A stretch of DNA of 64,000 bases from contig NZ_SIXC01000003.1 in NCBI RefSeq assembly GCF_004309735.1, positions 99,857-163,856 of the forward strand. Direction: 5' to 3'. The DNA comes from Desulfovibrio legallii (lineage in GTDB: Bacteria; Desulfobacterota; Desulfovibrionia; Desulfovibrionales; Desulfovibrionaceae). The notes below the pieces were generated by a model, which saw only the letters and a program-made list of their open reading frames with translations, did no database searches and had not been told where the DNA came from. The position numbers and the translations under genes were made by a program. Of the stretch, positions 1-8,542 are shown piece by piece (the first letter of the stretch is position 1; each line of letters opens with the position of its first letter).

Positions 1-207
1 GGCCGGAGTGAGCAGGCCGAAAAAGGCCGCTCCCAGCATCATGCCGCCTGCCGCCCCCAGCAGACAGTCCATGGCCCGACGGGAAAATTCCCGGCGGGTA
101 AAAATGAGCGCGGCCCCCAGACTGACGGAAAGCCAGGAAAGCAGCCCGGCCAGCAGCGCCTGGACCACAGGATGCTGCAGCAAGGCAGGGGAAAGGAACG
201 CTTCCAC
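1..207 (-). CDS. ZIP family metal transporter, N-terminal part (runs off the left edge)
   Basis: Only the first 69 codons are in the window; the gene continues past position 1. Starting at GTG 207, the frame gives VEAFLSPALLQHPVVQALLA, then a hydrophobic helix, then a RRAMDCLLGAAGGMMLGAAF segment. This matches the usual N-terminus of GufA/ZupT-type ZIP transporters: a first membrane helix followed by 'LD..LGFAAGVM.AASF'. ZIP proteins move zinc, iron or other divalent metals into the cytoplasm. The start lies 15 bases after the recR stop, with GAGG just upstream, so the gene probably ends the dnaX-ebfC-recR transcript. The family call rests on this N-terminus alone, and substrate cannot be judged. 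Confidence 0.72.
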   Translation of the reverse strand, partial: MEAFLSPALLQHPVVQALLAGLLSWLSVSLGAALIFTRREFSRRAMDCLLGAAGGMMLGAAFFGLLTPA

Positions 208-222
208 AACAGGCCTCGCCGC

Positions 223-834
223 TCAGGGCAGGTTTTGGCGGTATTGCAGCGACTGGCGTAGAGTCTCTCTGTCCATGTACTTCACTTCCGCACCCAGGGG
301 AATGCCCTGGGCCAGCCGGGAAACCGCCACGCGGGGAAAGCGCTCCCGCACCATGCGGCCAATGAAGGTGGCCGTGTTCTCCGCCTCCAGGGTGGCCCCC
401 AGCGCCAGAATAAGCTCGTGCACCTCGCCTTCGGCCAGGCGGCGCGTCAGGCGGTCCAGGTCCAGACTTTCAGCGCCCATGTGCTCCAGAGGGGCCAGCA
501 GCCCTCCCAGAATCAGATATTGGCCGTGGTAAAAGCCGCCTTCGTCCAAGGTGAGCATGCTGTCCCACTCGGCCACCAGGCAGAGGGTGTCGCGGGCGCG
601 CTCCGTGTCGGCGCAGACCGGGCAGGGGTCTGTGGCGGCCAGACCCCCGCAGCGAGAACAGAGGTGCAGGTTGTCGCGCAGGTCGTGGATGCTCCGGCCC
701 AGGCGGCGCGTTTCCGCTTCCGGCCATTTGAGCAGGGTCATGGCCACGCGCATGGCGGACTTGGGCCCCAGCCCCGGCAGACGCGCCAGTTGGTCCACCA
801 GGGCCTTGAGCGGCTCGGGAATACGGGTGTGCAT
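223..834 (-). CDS. recR: Recombination mediator RecR
   Basis: Encodes 203 residues, the normal RecR length. RecR works with RecF and RecO to load RecA on gapped DNA. Visible parts in order are a helix-hairpin-helix around residues 10-40 (LPGLGPKSAMRVA), a four-cysteine zinc finger (C59, C62, C71, C74), and a Toprim domain from about residue 82 to 177. The C-terminal region has a typical RecR 'LAQGIPLGAEVKYMD' segment. It sits six bases after ebfC on the same strand, in the widespread dnaX-ebfC-recR arrangement, so the three genes are probably co-transcribed. The Shine-Dalgarno is weak, which fits translational coupling to ebfC. Confidence 0.97.
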   Translation of the reverse strand: MHTRIPEPLKALVDQLARLPGLGPKSAMRVAMTLLKWPEAETRRLGRSIHDLRDNLHLCSRCGGLAATDPCPVCADTERARDTLCLVAEWDSMLTLDEGGFYHGQYLILGGLLAPLEHMGAESLDLDRLTRRLAEGEVHELILALGATLEAENTATFIGRMVRERFPRVAVSRLAQGIPLGAEVKYMDRETLRQSLQYRQNLP

Positions 835-840
835 GGCTGC

Positions 841-1152
841 CTAGAACATGCCGGGCAGCTTAATGCCGCCGGAAATGGAGCTCATTTCGCGCTCCATGCT
901 CTCGCGGGCAATGCGTCCGGCCTCGTTGACCGCAGCCACGATAAGATCCTGCAGCATTTCCACGTCGCCGCCTTCCAGGGCCTTGGGGTCGATGGTCAGC
1001 CGACGCAGCTCCTGCTTGCCGGAAACCACGGCCTTGACCATGCCGCCGCCGCTGGCGGCCTCAAAATCGTGGTCGCCCATCTCCTGCTGCAGTTTGGCAA
1101 TTTTTTGCTGCATGACCTGCGCCTGGCGCAGAATGTCGTTCATGTTGCGCAT
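841..1152 (-). CDS. ebfC: YbaB/EbfC family nucleoid-associated protein
   Basis: Encodes 103 residues starting MRNMNDILRQAQVMQQKIAK and ending in the family's 'GGIKLPGMF' tail. YbaB/EbfC proteins are small dimeric DNA-binding proteins found between dnaX and recR. ATG 1152 was chosen because AGGAGAA lies seven bases upstream and the protein then has the usual family length. The frame stays open further upstream, but that extension overlaps the end of dnaX and has no family resemblance. An alternative start is ATG 1143 (MNDILRQ). The N-terminal half is predicted to be a coiled helix, followed by a Gly-rich turn (ASGGGMVKAVVSG) typical of the fold. Confidence 0.95.
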   Translation of the reverse strand: MRNMNDILRQAQVMQQKIAKLQQEMGDHDFEAASGGGMVKAVVSGKQELRRLTIDPKALEGGDVEMLQDLIVAAVNEAGRIARESMEREMSSISGGIKLPGMF

Positions 1153-1190
1153 GGGGTTCTCCTTTTTCGCGCATGGGGCCATTGCCGGGT

Positions 1191-3209
1191 TCAGCGCCCG
1201 TTGGTGTCCAGGGGTTTGCAGGCCCCCACCCGGGCGTTGAGCACTTCCAGGCAATGGCGCAGTTCCGGTTTGGCACTGAATGCCGCAATAAGTTCCGCTT
1301 CGGGCCGGCGGGGCGCGGGGGCTACCACGCGGGCCTCATCGTGGGGCAGGCCGTAGGCGGCCAGGGCTTCTTCAAGACCCCGGCGGCGGCGCTCCAGCTG
1401 CTCCGCCTGACTGGCCGTGCGCGGGCGCAGTTCCAGCAGGCCTTCCCGCCAGTGCACGTCCAGCCCGCGCAGCAGGTGCAGGGGCGGCGCGCCCTCCGCA
1501 TCCGTCCGGCTCTCGGCGCAGAAATCACAAAAAGCTGTCCAGTCCCGCGGGGTTACGGCGCTGTCGGCCGCGGGCGTTGCCCCTGCCTGTTGCGCCGCGT
1601 CCGGCGGCGTCGGAAGGGCAGGGCGTTCCGGTGCGGCCTGGGGGCCGTCAGCGACCGCGTCCGTCGACCTGTGGGCCGCGCCTGCGTCCGGGTCAGCGCC
1701 GTCGGCGGCCTCGCCATCCTCGGCAGGGCCGGCCGGGCTTTGCCGGGAGCGGGGGCGGGGGTTTTCTTCTCCCGCCGGGCCGGGCACAAAGCCGGGCGTG
1801 GCCTCCACGGAGGGCGTCGGCCGCAGGCCGTTGCGGTCTGTACTGCCGTACGGGCCTGCCGCGTGTCCGCCGGTCTGGGGTATGCCGCGGGGCGTATTGC
1901 CGCGTGTCGGAGCAATGGCCTCCGCTGCAGGGGGGGCCGTACCGTCCTGGTCCCCCGCCTGGCTGGCCATGGCATGGTCCCCCGCCTGGCTGGCCATGGC
2001 CTGGTCCGGAGCCTGGGGGCCCGCAGTATTTCGGTCCGCGCCGGGCTTGCCGCTGTTCTGGCCCGCCCCACCCGCGCCGGCAGGGCCGCAGGGCATGGCC
2101 CGCTCCAGGGGCAGCAGCTGCGGCAGCAAGGTCAGGTTGAGCAGCAGCAGTTCCAGGGCTGCCGCCGGTTCCGGGCTTTGCACGATGCCGCGCTGGGCGT
2201 CAAGGGTCATTTGCCATGCGGCGTGCAGGTGCGCGGGCGCAAACTTTGGGGCCAGTTCCTGCCACAGGGCGGCCTCGTCCGGCGGCAGGCGCAGGCTGGG
2301 CGCAATGGCGGCGCCGCCCTGACGCAGTAAAAACAGGTTGCGCAGATGCCCGGCCAGCTCGCGCACAAAAAAGCCGATGTCAGCCCCTTGCTGCAGCAGG
2401 CGGGCGCAGAGCTCCGCCACGGCGGCGCAGTCCTGCCCGCGCAGGGCCGCAAAAAGTTCGGCAAAAAATTCCTGTCCGGCCAGGCCCAGCACCCGCCGGG
2501 CCGTATCCACGGTGAGGCTCTCCTCGCCCAGGGCCAGGGTCTGGTCCAGCAGCGACATGCCGTCGCGCACGCTGCCCGCCGCCCGGCGGGCAATGCAACG
2601 CACCGCGCCTTCCTCGAAAGGCACATTCTCTTTGTGCAGCACGGCCGAAAGGTGAGCGGCCAGGGCGTCTTCGCTGAGATGGCGGAAGACGAAGTGCTGG
2701 CAGCGGCTCACAATGGTGATGGGAAATTTGTGGGCCTCGGTGGTGGCAAAGATGAAGACCACGTTTTCCGGCGGCTCTTCCAGAGTTTTGAGCAGAGCGT
2801 TGAAGGCGTTGCGCGAGAGCATGTGGGCTTCGTCCACAATAAAGATCTTGTAGCGGCCTTCCATGGGGGCGTAGCCGATGTTCTCGCGCAGGGCGCGTAC
2901 ATCTTCCACGCTGTTGTTGGACGCGCCGTCGATTTCGGCCACATCCACATGCGCGCCCTGGGTGATTTTGCGGCACTGCTCGCACTGGTTGCAAGGCTCC
3001 GGAGCGGGGCCGTGCTCGCAGTTGAGCGCCTTGGCGAAGATGCGGGCAATGGTGGTTTTGCCTACGCCGCGTGTGCCGCTCAAAAGGTAGGCGGGCGCGG
3101 GGCGGCCCTCGGCGGCGGCGCGGGAAAGCACGGCCTTGACCGTGTCCTGTCCCGCCACCTGGGCAAAGGTCTGGGGACGGTAGCGTGCGGCGAGGGAAAG
3201 GTGCTTCAT
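1191..3209 (-). CDS. dnaX: DNA polymerase III subunit gamma/tau
   Basis: Encodes 672 residues of the clamp-loader ATPase subunit. Visible features are Walker A GTRGVGKT (45-52), a zinc site (C64, C73, C76, C79), Walker B with DEAH at 126-129, and the sensor segment FIFATTEAHK. The clamp-loader collar follows to about residue 360. A Pro/Ala/Gly-rich linker of roughly 180 residues comes next, including a nine-residue tandem repeat (AMASQAGD units), then a short C-terminal tau-like domain. Order and strand match dnaX-ebfC-recR. No obvious slippery A-stretch for programmed frameshifting was seen, so gamma may not be produced that way here. Confidence 0.96.
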   Translation of the reverse strand: MKHLSLAARYRPQTFAQVAGQDTVKAVLSRAAAEGRPAPAYLLSGTRGVGKTTIARIFAKALNCEHGPAPEPCNQCEQCRKITQGAHVDVAEIDGASNNSVEDVRALRENIGYAPMEGRYKIFIVDEAHMLSRNAFNALLKTLEEPPENVVFIFATTEAHKFPITIVSRCQHFVFRHLSEDALAAHLSAVLHKENVPFEEGAVRCIARRAAGSVRDGMSLLDQTLALGEESLTVDTARRVLGLAGQEFFAELFAALRGQDCAAVAELCARLLQQGADIGFFVRELAGHLRNLFLLRQGGAAIAPSLRLPPDEAALWQELAPKFAPAHLHAAWQMTLDAQRGIVQSPEPAAALELLLLNLTLLPQLLPLERAMPCGPAGAGGAGQNSGKPGADRNTAGPQAPDQAMASQAGDHAMASQAGDQDGTAPPAAEAIAPTRGNTPRGIPQTGGHAAGPYGSTDRNGLRPTPSVEATPGFVPGPAGEENPRPRSRQSPAGPAEDGEAADGADPDAGAAHRSTDAVADGPQAAPERPALPTPPDAAQQAGATPAADSAVTPRDWTAFCDFCAESRTDAEGAPPLHLLRGLDVHWREGLLELRPRTASQAEQLERRRRGLEEALAAYGLPHDEARVVAPAPRRPEAELIAAFSAKPELRHCLEVLNARVGACKPLDTNGR
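1952..2005. repeat. 27-bp tandem duplication inside dnaX
   Basis: Two adjacent 27-bp units differ at one base and encode repeated AMASQAGD-type segments in the disordered DnaX linker. The unit is a multiple of three, so it can expand or contract without a frameshift. Confidence 0.9.
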
Positions 3210-3284
3210 GGCGCTCGTGGGGGTTGGCGGCCGTGCCCGGCATGGAAACCGGGCACGGCTTGCGGGGCCGGGCCCCGGGCTGCG

Positions 3285-4205
3285 TTAGACGGTGAAGCGG
3301 TGCAGCCAGCTCGCGTATTTGGGGTTCTGCCCTTTGACAATCTTGAAAAATTCCTGCTGCAGATGTTTGGTCACGGGGCCGGCATGGCCTACGCCGATCT
3401 GCCGGTGGTCCAGCTCGCGGATGGGGGTTATTTCCGCCGCGGTGCCGGAGAAGAAGGCCTCGTCCGCAATGTAGAATTCGTCGCGGGTGAACTGCTGTTC
3501 TTCCACCGTATAGCCCAGATCACGAGCCAAAGCCATAATGGAATCGCGCGTGATGCCGCCCAGGATGGAGGTCCAGGGCGTGGTTTTGATGATGCCGTCG
3601 CGCACGATAAAGACGTTCTCGCCCGTGGCTTCGGAAACAAAACCGTTGGTGTCCAGCATGATGGCTTCGTCGTAGCCGTCTTCCTTGGCTTCAACCTTGG
3701 CCAGGATGGAATTGATGTAGTTGCCTGAGGCCTTGGCCTTGGACATGGAGGTGTTCACATGGCTGCGGGCGAAGCTGCTGGTTTTGATGCGGATGCCTTT
3801 TTCCAGCGCTTCCGGCCCCAGATACGCGCCCCAGGGCCACGCGGCCACGATGGTCTGCACGGGGTTGTTGCCGGGGTAGACGCCCATTTCGCCGTAGCCC
3901 ACAAAGGAGAGCGGCCGGATATAGCCTTCCTTCAGTTTGTTGGCCTGGAGGGTTTCCACACAGGCTTTGGCCAGCTGTTCCGCGTTGTAGGGCACTTCCA
4001 TGCGGAGAATCTTGGCGGAATTGAGCAGACGCTTGCAGTGGTCCTCAAGGCGGAATACGGCAGAGCTGCCGTCGGCGCACGCATAGGCGCGAATGCCCTC
4101 AAAAATGGCGCTGCCATAGTGCAGGGCGTGGGTGAGCACGTGCACCCGGGCCTGATCCGACGGAACCATTTTACCATCAAACCAAATGTACTCTGTTGTC
4201 TGCAT
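3285..4205 (-). CDS. ilvE: Branched-chain amino acid aminotransferase
   Basis: Encodes 306 residues, the usual IlvE length. It exchanges the amino group between glutamate and the keto acids of leucine, isoleucine and valine, using pyridoxal phosphate in the cytoplasm. Family signatures include HALHYGSAIFEGIRAY near the N-terminus, the catalytic lysine (about K158) in KAKASGNYINS, the E.TGEN segment, and SGTAAEITPIRELD near the C-terminus. ATG 4205 is chosen because GGAGGACAGCC precedes it and MQTTEYIWFDG is the typical start. The frame remains open for 51 more codons upstream without resemblance to the family. It faces the hydantoinase-like gene across a 224-bp divergent gap. Confidence 0.96.
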   Translation of the reverse strand: MQTTEYIWFDGKMVPSDQARVHVLTHALHYGSAIFEGIRAYACADGSSAVFRLEDHCKRLLNSAKILRMEVPYNAEQLAKACVETLQANKLKEGYIRPLSFVGYGEMGVYPGNNPVQTIVAAWPWGAYLGPEALEKGIRIKTSSFARSHVNTSMSKAKASGNYINSILAKVEAKEDGYDEAIMLDTNGFVSEATGENVFIVRDGIIKTTPWTSILGGITRDSIMALARDLGYTVEEQQFTRDEFYIADEAFFSGTAAEITPIRELDHRQIGVGHAGPVTKHLQQEFFKIVKGQNPKYASWLHRFTV

Positions 4206-4429
4206 GGCTGTCCTCCGCATAGCCTCTGTGGTAGGGATGCGGTCACGGCGGGTTCCGATCGCCCGTCTGACGACGCAAGAGCAAGAATCTACTGAAAAGC
4301 GCCCGGTATGGCAAGAGCCGGGGACGAGCGCGGCCTCGCGCGGCGGCCCCCATGGCACAAAAGCTCTGGCCCTGCGTGGCCCGATGGCGTATGCTCAACG
4401 CCGAACTTTTGCGAAAATGGGATAGTATT

Positions 4430-6157
4430 ATGAACACATCCTGCATATTGGGCATTGACGCCGGCGGCACTCACACGGACGCGGCCCTGCTGGCTGTGGG
4501 GGGCGAAAACGCGCCCCGGCTGTTGGCCGTGGCCAAAACGCGCACGCGGCACGACGATTTGCCCGCCTCGGTGCGCGCCGTGCTGGCGGAACTGGCCCGC
4601 GTCTGCGGCCCGGACGCGGCCGCCCTGTTTGCCGGAGTGCAGCGCGTCACCCTGGGGGCCACGCTGGCCGTCAACGCACTAGTACAGGACCGGGCGGACA
4701 GCGTGGGCTTGGCCCTGGCCGCCGGTCCGGGGCTCAACCCCCGGCGGTTCGCCCTGGGGAAGCACGTCTGTGTTGTGCCCGGCGGCCTGGACCACCGGGG
4801 GGTGGAAGTCAGCCCGCTTTTGACTGAAGATCTGGCCCGTGTGGCTGCCCGCTGGCGGGAGCAGGGCGTGCCTGCGGCGGCCTGCGTGGGCAAGTTTTCG
4901 CCGCGCAACCCAGCTCACGAGCTGGCTATGGCCGCAACCGTGGCCCGTACGGGCGGCATGCCCGTGACTTTGGGGCACCGGCTTTCCGGGCGGCTCAATT
5001 TTCCTCGGCGACTGGCCACGGCCTATTACAACGCCGCGGTGCAGCGCCTGCACACGGATTTTCTGGACGCCGTGGAAGGCGCCCTGGCCGAGGCCGGCAT
5101 CACGGCCGCCGTGCGCCTGCTCAAGGCCGACGGCGGCGCGGTGCCTGTCGCCCTTTCGCGGCGGGAGCCCGTGCAGTCCATCCTTTCCGGCCCGGCGGCC
5201 AGCGTTATGGGCGTGCTGGCCCTTTGTCCCGGCGTGGACGCGGGCTGCTCCCTTTTGCTGGACATGGGCGGCACCACCACGGACCTGGCCCTGTTCGTGG
5301 ATGGCTCTCCCGTGGTGGACCGGGACGGCATGCTCCTGCAGGGGCGGCGCACCCTGGTGCGCGCTTTGGCCACCGTTTCCATCGGCGTGGGGGGCGATTC
5401 GCGCCTCAATGTGGACGGGGGGGGCCGCACCGTGCGCGTGGGCCCGCAACGGGAGGGGCCGGCGGCGGCCTTTGGCGGCGACCGGGCCACCCTGCTGGAT
5501 GCCCTCAATATCTGCAATACGGCTGCGGACGGCCCCGCTGCCGGGGCAGCGGCGGCCTCGGCAGCGGCGCTGGCCGCCCTGGCCGGGGAGAGTGGGGGCA
5601 ATCCGTCGGATCTGGCCCGCCTGGCCGTGGAAAACGCGCTGGACCAGGTGGCTGCGGCCGCGCGGGAGCTGACGGAGCAGGTCAACGCCCGTCCCATCTA
5701 TACCCTGGCGGCCTTGAAGCGCGTGCGCGAGGCCCGGCCCGGCGCCGTGCTGCTGGTGGGCGGCCCGGCGGCCTGCATGGGCGCACGGCTGCAGTCCCGG
5801 CTGGACCTGCCCGTGACCATTCCGCCCCATGCGGATGTAGCCAACGCTATTGGCGCGGCCCTGACCCTGCCCACGGACAGCCTGGAGCTCTATGCCGACA
5901 CGGGGCGGGGCTTTTTGCGCGCGCCCGCTTTGGACCACAGTGAGCGCATCGGCAAGGGGTTCAGCCTGGAGGCAGCGCGGGAGCGGGCCTGCCGCTTGCT
6001 GCAGGAGCGCCTTGCAGATGCGGGCGTGCCCGACGCCAATGTGGAAGTGACGGAAGCGGAGCTGTTCGCCACCCTGGACGACGGCGGTTTTGGCAGCAAG
6101 GACATGCGCGTGACCTGCCAGGTGACGCCGGGCATTGCCGGCCGCCTGGCGTCGTAG
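4430..6157 (+). CDS. Hydantoinase/oxoprolinase (HyuA) family ATPase
   Basis: Encodes 575 residues. The N-terminus GIDAGGTHTDAALL is the phosphate-binding loop of the ASKHA fold, and LLLDMGGTTTDLALFVDG near residue 280 is the second phosphate loop, both typical of HyuA. Family members hydrolyse ATP to open or carboxylate cyclic amides or ketones, usually with a HyuB partner. No hyuB lies in the window, so the substrate is unknown. ATG 4430 puts the first phosphate loop at the usual distance from the N-terminus; the Shine-Dalgarno is poor, and ATG 4391 is an alternative. trmL starts 27 bases after the stop and is probably in the same transcript. Confidence 0.85.
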   Translation: MNTSCILGIDAGGTHTDAALLAVGGENAPRLLAVAKTRTRHDDLPASVRAVLAELARVCGPDAAALFAGVQRVTLGATLAVNALVQDRADSVGLALAAGPGLNPRRFALGKHVCVVPGGLDHRGVEVSPLLTEDLARVAARWREQGVPAAACVGKFSPRNPAHELAMAATVARTGGMPVTLGHRLSGRLNFPRRLATAYYNAAVQRLHTDFLDAVEGALAEAGITAAVRLLKADGGAVPVALSRREPVQSILSGPAASVMGVLALCPGVDAGCSLLLDMGGTTTDLALFVDGSPVVDRDGMLLQGRRTLVRALATVSIGVGGDSRLNVDGGGRTVRVGPQREGPAAAFGGDRATLLDALNICNTAADGPAAGAAAASAAALAALAGESGGNPSDLARLAVENALDQVAAAARELTEQVNARPIYTLAALKRVREARPGAVLLVGGPAACMGARLQSRLDLPVTIPPHADVANAIGAALTLPTDSLELYADTGRGFLRAPALDHSERIGKGFSLEAARERACRLLQERLADAGVPDANVEVTEAELFATLDDGGFGSKDMRVTCQVTPGIAGRLAS

Positions 6158-6184
6158 CGCCCGAATTTTATCTACGCCACGCCT

Positions 6185-6658
6185 ATGCAGATCGTTCTCT
6201 ACGAGCCGGAAATTCCGCCCAATACGGGCAACGTGGCCCGCCTCTGCGCCGCCACGGGCACGCCCCTGCATCTTATCGAGCCCCTGGGCTTCAAGCTGGA
6301 GGACCGCTACCTCAAGCGCGCCGGTCTGGACTACTGGCCGCACGTGCGCCTGCGGGTCTGGCCCTCCTGGCAGGCTTTTGCGGCGGAAGGCCGCCAGGGC
6401 GGCCGTCTGGTCTTTACGTCGGCCAGGGACGCGGCCACCTGTACGCCTTTGCAGCATTTTGCCTTTGCGCCGGACGACTGCCTGGTCTTTGGGCCGGAAA
6501 CGCGCGGCCTGCCCCCGGAGGTGCTGGTCCTCTCCGCGCACCGGGTGCGCATTCCCATGCGCGAAGGCGGAGTGCGCAGCCTCAACCTTGCCACCTCGGC
6601 GGGCATCGTGCTCTACGCGGCCCTGGCCCGCACGGGCCTGCTGGAGGGCTGGGGGTGA
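6185..6658 (+). CDS. trmL: tRNA (cytidine(34)-2'-O)-methyltransferase TrmL
   Basis: Encodes 157 residues, matching the small SPOUT methyltransferase TrmL (YibK), which 2'-O-methylates the wobble base of some leucine tRNAs using S-adenosylmethionine. Signatures are the N-terminal VLYEPEIPPNTGNVARLCAA, the FGPETRGLP motif, and the knot-forming VRSLNLATSAGIVLYAALA. The stop codon overlaps the GTG start of cobD (GTGA), so the two are translationally coupled. The neighbours are not obviously related in function. Confidence 0.95.
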   Translation: MQIVLYEPEIPPNTGNVARLCAATGTPLHLIEPLGFKLEDRYLKRAGLDYWPHVRLRVWPSWQAFAAEGRQGGRLVFTSARDAATCTPLQHFAFAPDDCLVFGPETRGLPPEVLVLSAHRVRIPMREGGVRSLNLATSAGIVLYAALARTGLLEGWG

Positions 6659-7707
6659 TTCCGTCCTTTCCCGTGCCGCCTTTTTCTGTATGGGATTGCT
6701 GGTGGCTGGCTCCTTTGGCCCTGCTGCTGGACCTCTGGCTGGGGGATCCGGACCTGCCCTGGCGGCACCCCGTGTGCCTGCAGGGCAGCCTGCTGCACGC
6801 GCTGGAAGGTCCGGCCCGGCGTTTTATGGATACCGGGGGAATGGCGGCCGCGCCCTGGCGGGGGAGGCTGGCCGGCGGGCTGGCCCTGACCGTGCTGACG
6901 GGGCTCACGGGCCTGGCGGTATGGGGCTTGACCTCGCTGCCGCTGCTGGGCAATCTGCTGGCCCTGTATCTGGCCTGGTCGGGGCTGGCTCTTGGCAGCC
7001 TTCTGCGCACGGGGCGGGAGGTGCTGCAGCGGGTGGAAACGGCCCCGGAGCCGGAAGCCCGCGCGGCCCTCTCCCGGCTGGTAAGCCGGGAAACGGCGCG
7101 CATGGACCGGCCCCTCATGCGCAAGACCCTGGCCGACACCCTTGCGGAAAACCTTACCGACGCTTTTACTGCGCCCTTTTTCTGGCTGCTGGTGGGGGGG
7201 CCTGTGGGGCTGTGGTGCTACAAGGCCGTGAGCACCACGGATTCCATGTGGGGGTATCTGACTGAAAAGTGGCGCTGGCTGGGCTTTGCCGGTGCGCGCG
7301 GGGACGACATGCTGGCCTTTGCGCCCGCGCGGCTGTCGGCCCTGATCGTGCTGCTTACGGATACGCTGGCACGGGCCGGGGCGCGTTGCGGTCTGCGGCA
7401 ACGGCCCTGGGACGGGCGCTGGCCGGGATGGCGACTGACGGCGCGGCAGGCGGCGGGCATGCCCAGCCCCAATTCGGGCTGGTCCATGACGGCCTGCGCC
7501 TGGCTTTGCTGGGGGCGCATGGCCGGACCTTCGGTCTATTTCGGGGCTCTGGTGGACAAGCCCTGGCTGGGGCCGCCCCTTGACGAGGCGGTTCCTTGGG
7601 ATAAGGCGCGGCTGAGCGCGTTGCTGGCCTTGTTGCGGGCCTGCGCCCTGTGCGGCGGGCCGGCGCTTTGGTCGTTTTTCTGGGTATGTCGGCTGATCAT
7701 AGAGTGA
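6655..7707 (+). CDS. cobD: Adenosylcobinamide-phosphate synthase CobD/CbiB
   Basis: Encodes 350 residues, mostly hydrophobic, of an inner-membrane enzyme that attaches aminopropanol (or its phosphate) to adenosylcobyric acid in cobalamin synthesis. Motifs are LLLDLWLGDPDLPWRHPVC at the N-terminus, the family signature TLAENLTDAFTAPFFW with YKAVSTTDSMWGY, and NSGWSMTACA in the second half. The GTG start overlaps the trmL stop by four bases; no better start with a strong Shine-Dalgarno is visible inside. The cobalamin requirement of EutBC, encoded about 33 kb away, gives a plausible use for the product. Confidence 0.94.
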   Translation: MIPSFPVPPFSVWDCWWLAPLALLLDLWLGDPDLPWRHPVCLQGSLLHALEGPARRFMDTGGMAAAPWRGRLAGGLALTVLTGLTGLAVWGLTSLPLLGNLLALYLAWSGLALGSLLRTGREVLQRVETAPEPEARAALSRLVSRETARMDRPLMRKTLADTLAENLTDAFTAPFFWLLVGGPVGLWCYKAVSTTDSMWGYLTEKWRWLGFAGARGDDMLAFAPARLSALIVLLTDTLARAGARCGLRQRPWDGRWPGWRLTARQAAGMPSPNSGWSMTACAWLCWGRMAGPSVYFGALVDKPWLGPPLDEAVPWDKARLSALLALLRACALCGGPALWSFFWVCRLIIE

Positions 7708-7713
7708 GGGAGT

Positions 7714-8451
7714 ATGCTGCTGGCGGCTTTGTATGCCACCTGTCTGATTGTGGGGGTGTTGGTGGGCCTGGCTGGGGTTGGGGGCATTTTGGTGCCGCCG
7801 GCTCTGATTCTTTTGAGCGGTCTGGAACCGCACGAGGCAATGGGCACGGCTCTGGCCTCCTTTTTTCCCGTGGCCCTGGCGGGTACCTGGCTGTACGGCC
7901 GTTTGGGGCAGGTTCCCCGGCGTACGGCCCTGCCCTATATGCTGGGTGGTCTGGCTGCTTTGCCAGGGGCCCTGCTGGGCTCTTTTGTGCCGGCCGGGCC
8001 GCTGGTGGCGCTGCTGGCCTGCACTATTTTGTTTGCCGGGCTGTGCGCCCTGCGCCCGCCCCGTCCCGGCGGCGGCAGCGTCTTTTGGCAAAGCGGACGC
8101 GGCTTGTGCGCCATTGGCGCGGTCACCGGGCTTCTGGCGGGCATGACCGGGGCCGGCGGCCCTGTGCTTTCCATCCCCTGGATGATTGTGGTGGGGGTTT
8201 CGCCCATGACGGCCGTGGGCATTTCCATGCCTTATCAGGTTGTTACGGCCCTGTTCGGCACCTTGGGGAACATGCGTGCCGGACATGTGGATTTTTCTTT
8301 GCTGCCGTTGCTTTGTAGTCTGGAATTGCTGGGTTTTGTCGGCGGTCTGGCCTTGGCCCGGCGTACGCCCACCGGCATGCTGCGGCAGATTATCGGCGTG
8401 CTCTGCTGTGGCCTGGGGCTTTTTTTGCTGCTGCGCCAGGTTGCGGCCTGA
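7714..8451 (+). CDS. TauE/SafE family sulfite/anion exporter-like membrane protein
   Basis: Encodes 245 residues with about eight hydrophobic helices in two pseudo-repeats. The family's paired motifs are visible: GVLVGLAGVGGILVPPALIL in the first half and TGLLAGMTGAGGPVLSIPWM in the second. TauE/SafE members export sulfite, sulfoacetate or related anions, but specificity cannot be read from sequence. It starts six bases after the cobD stop, so it is in the same operon. In a sulfate reducer a sulfur oxyanion is a natural guess, and it is only a guess. Confidence 0.88.
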   Translation: MLLAALYATCLIVGVLVGLAGVGGILVPPALILLSGLEPHEAMGTALASFFPVALAGTWLYGRLGQVPRRTALPYMLGGLAALPGALLGSFVPAGPLVALLACTILFAGLCALRPPRPGGGSVFWQSGRGLCAIGAVTGLLAGMTGAGGPVLSIPWMIVVGVSPMTAVGISMPYQVVTALFGTLGNMRAGHVDFSLLPLLCSLELLGFVGGLALARRTPTGMLRQIIGVLCCGLGLFLLLRQVAA

Positions 8452-8542
8452 AGCAACGTGCTGGTATGCTCCACGAGCAGGCGCGGTCCGGTGCAGACCG
8501 CCGCGGCGCAATGTCCCTTCAACACCGTGTGCAGGAGAGCCT

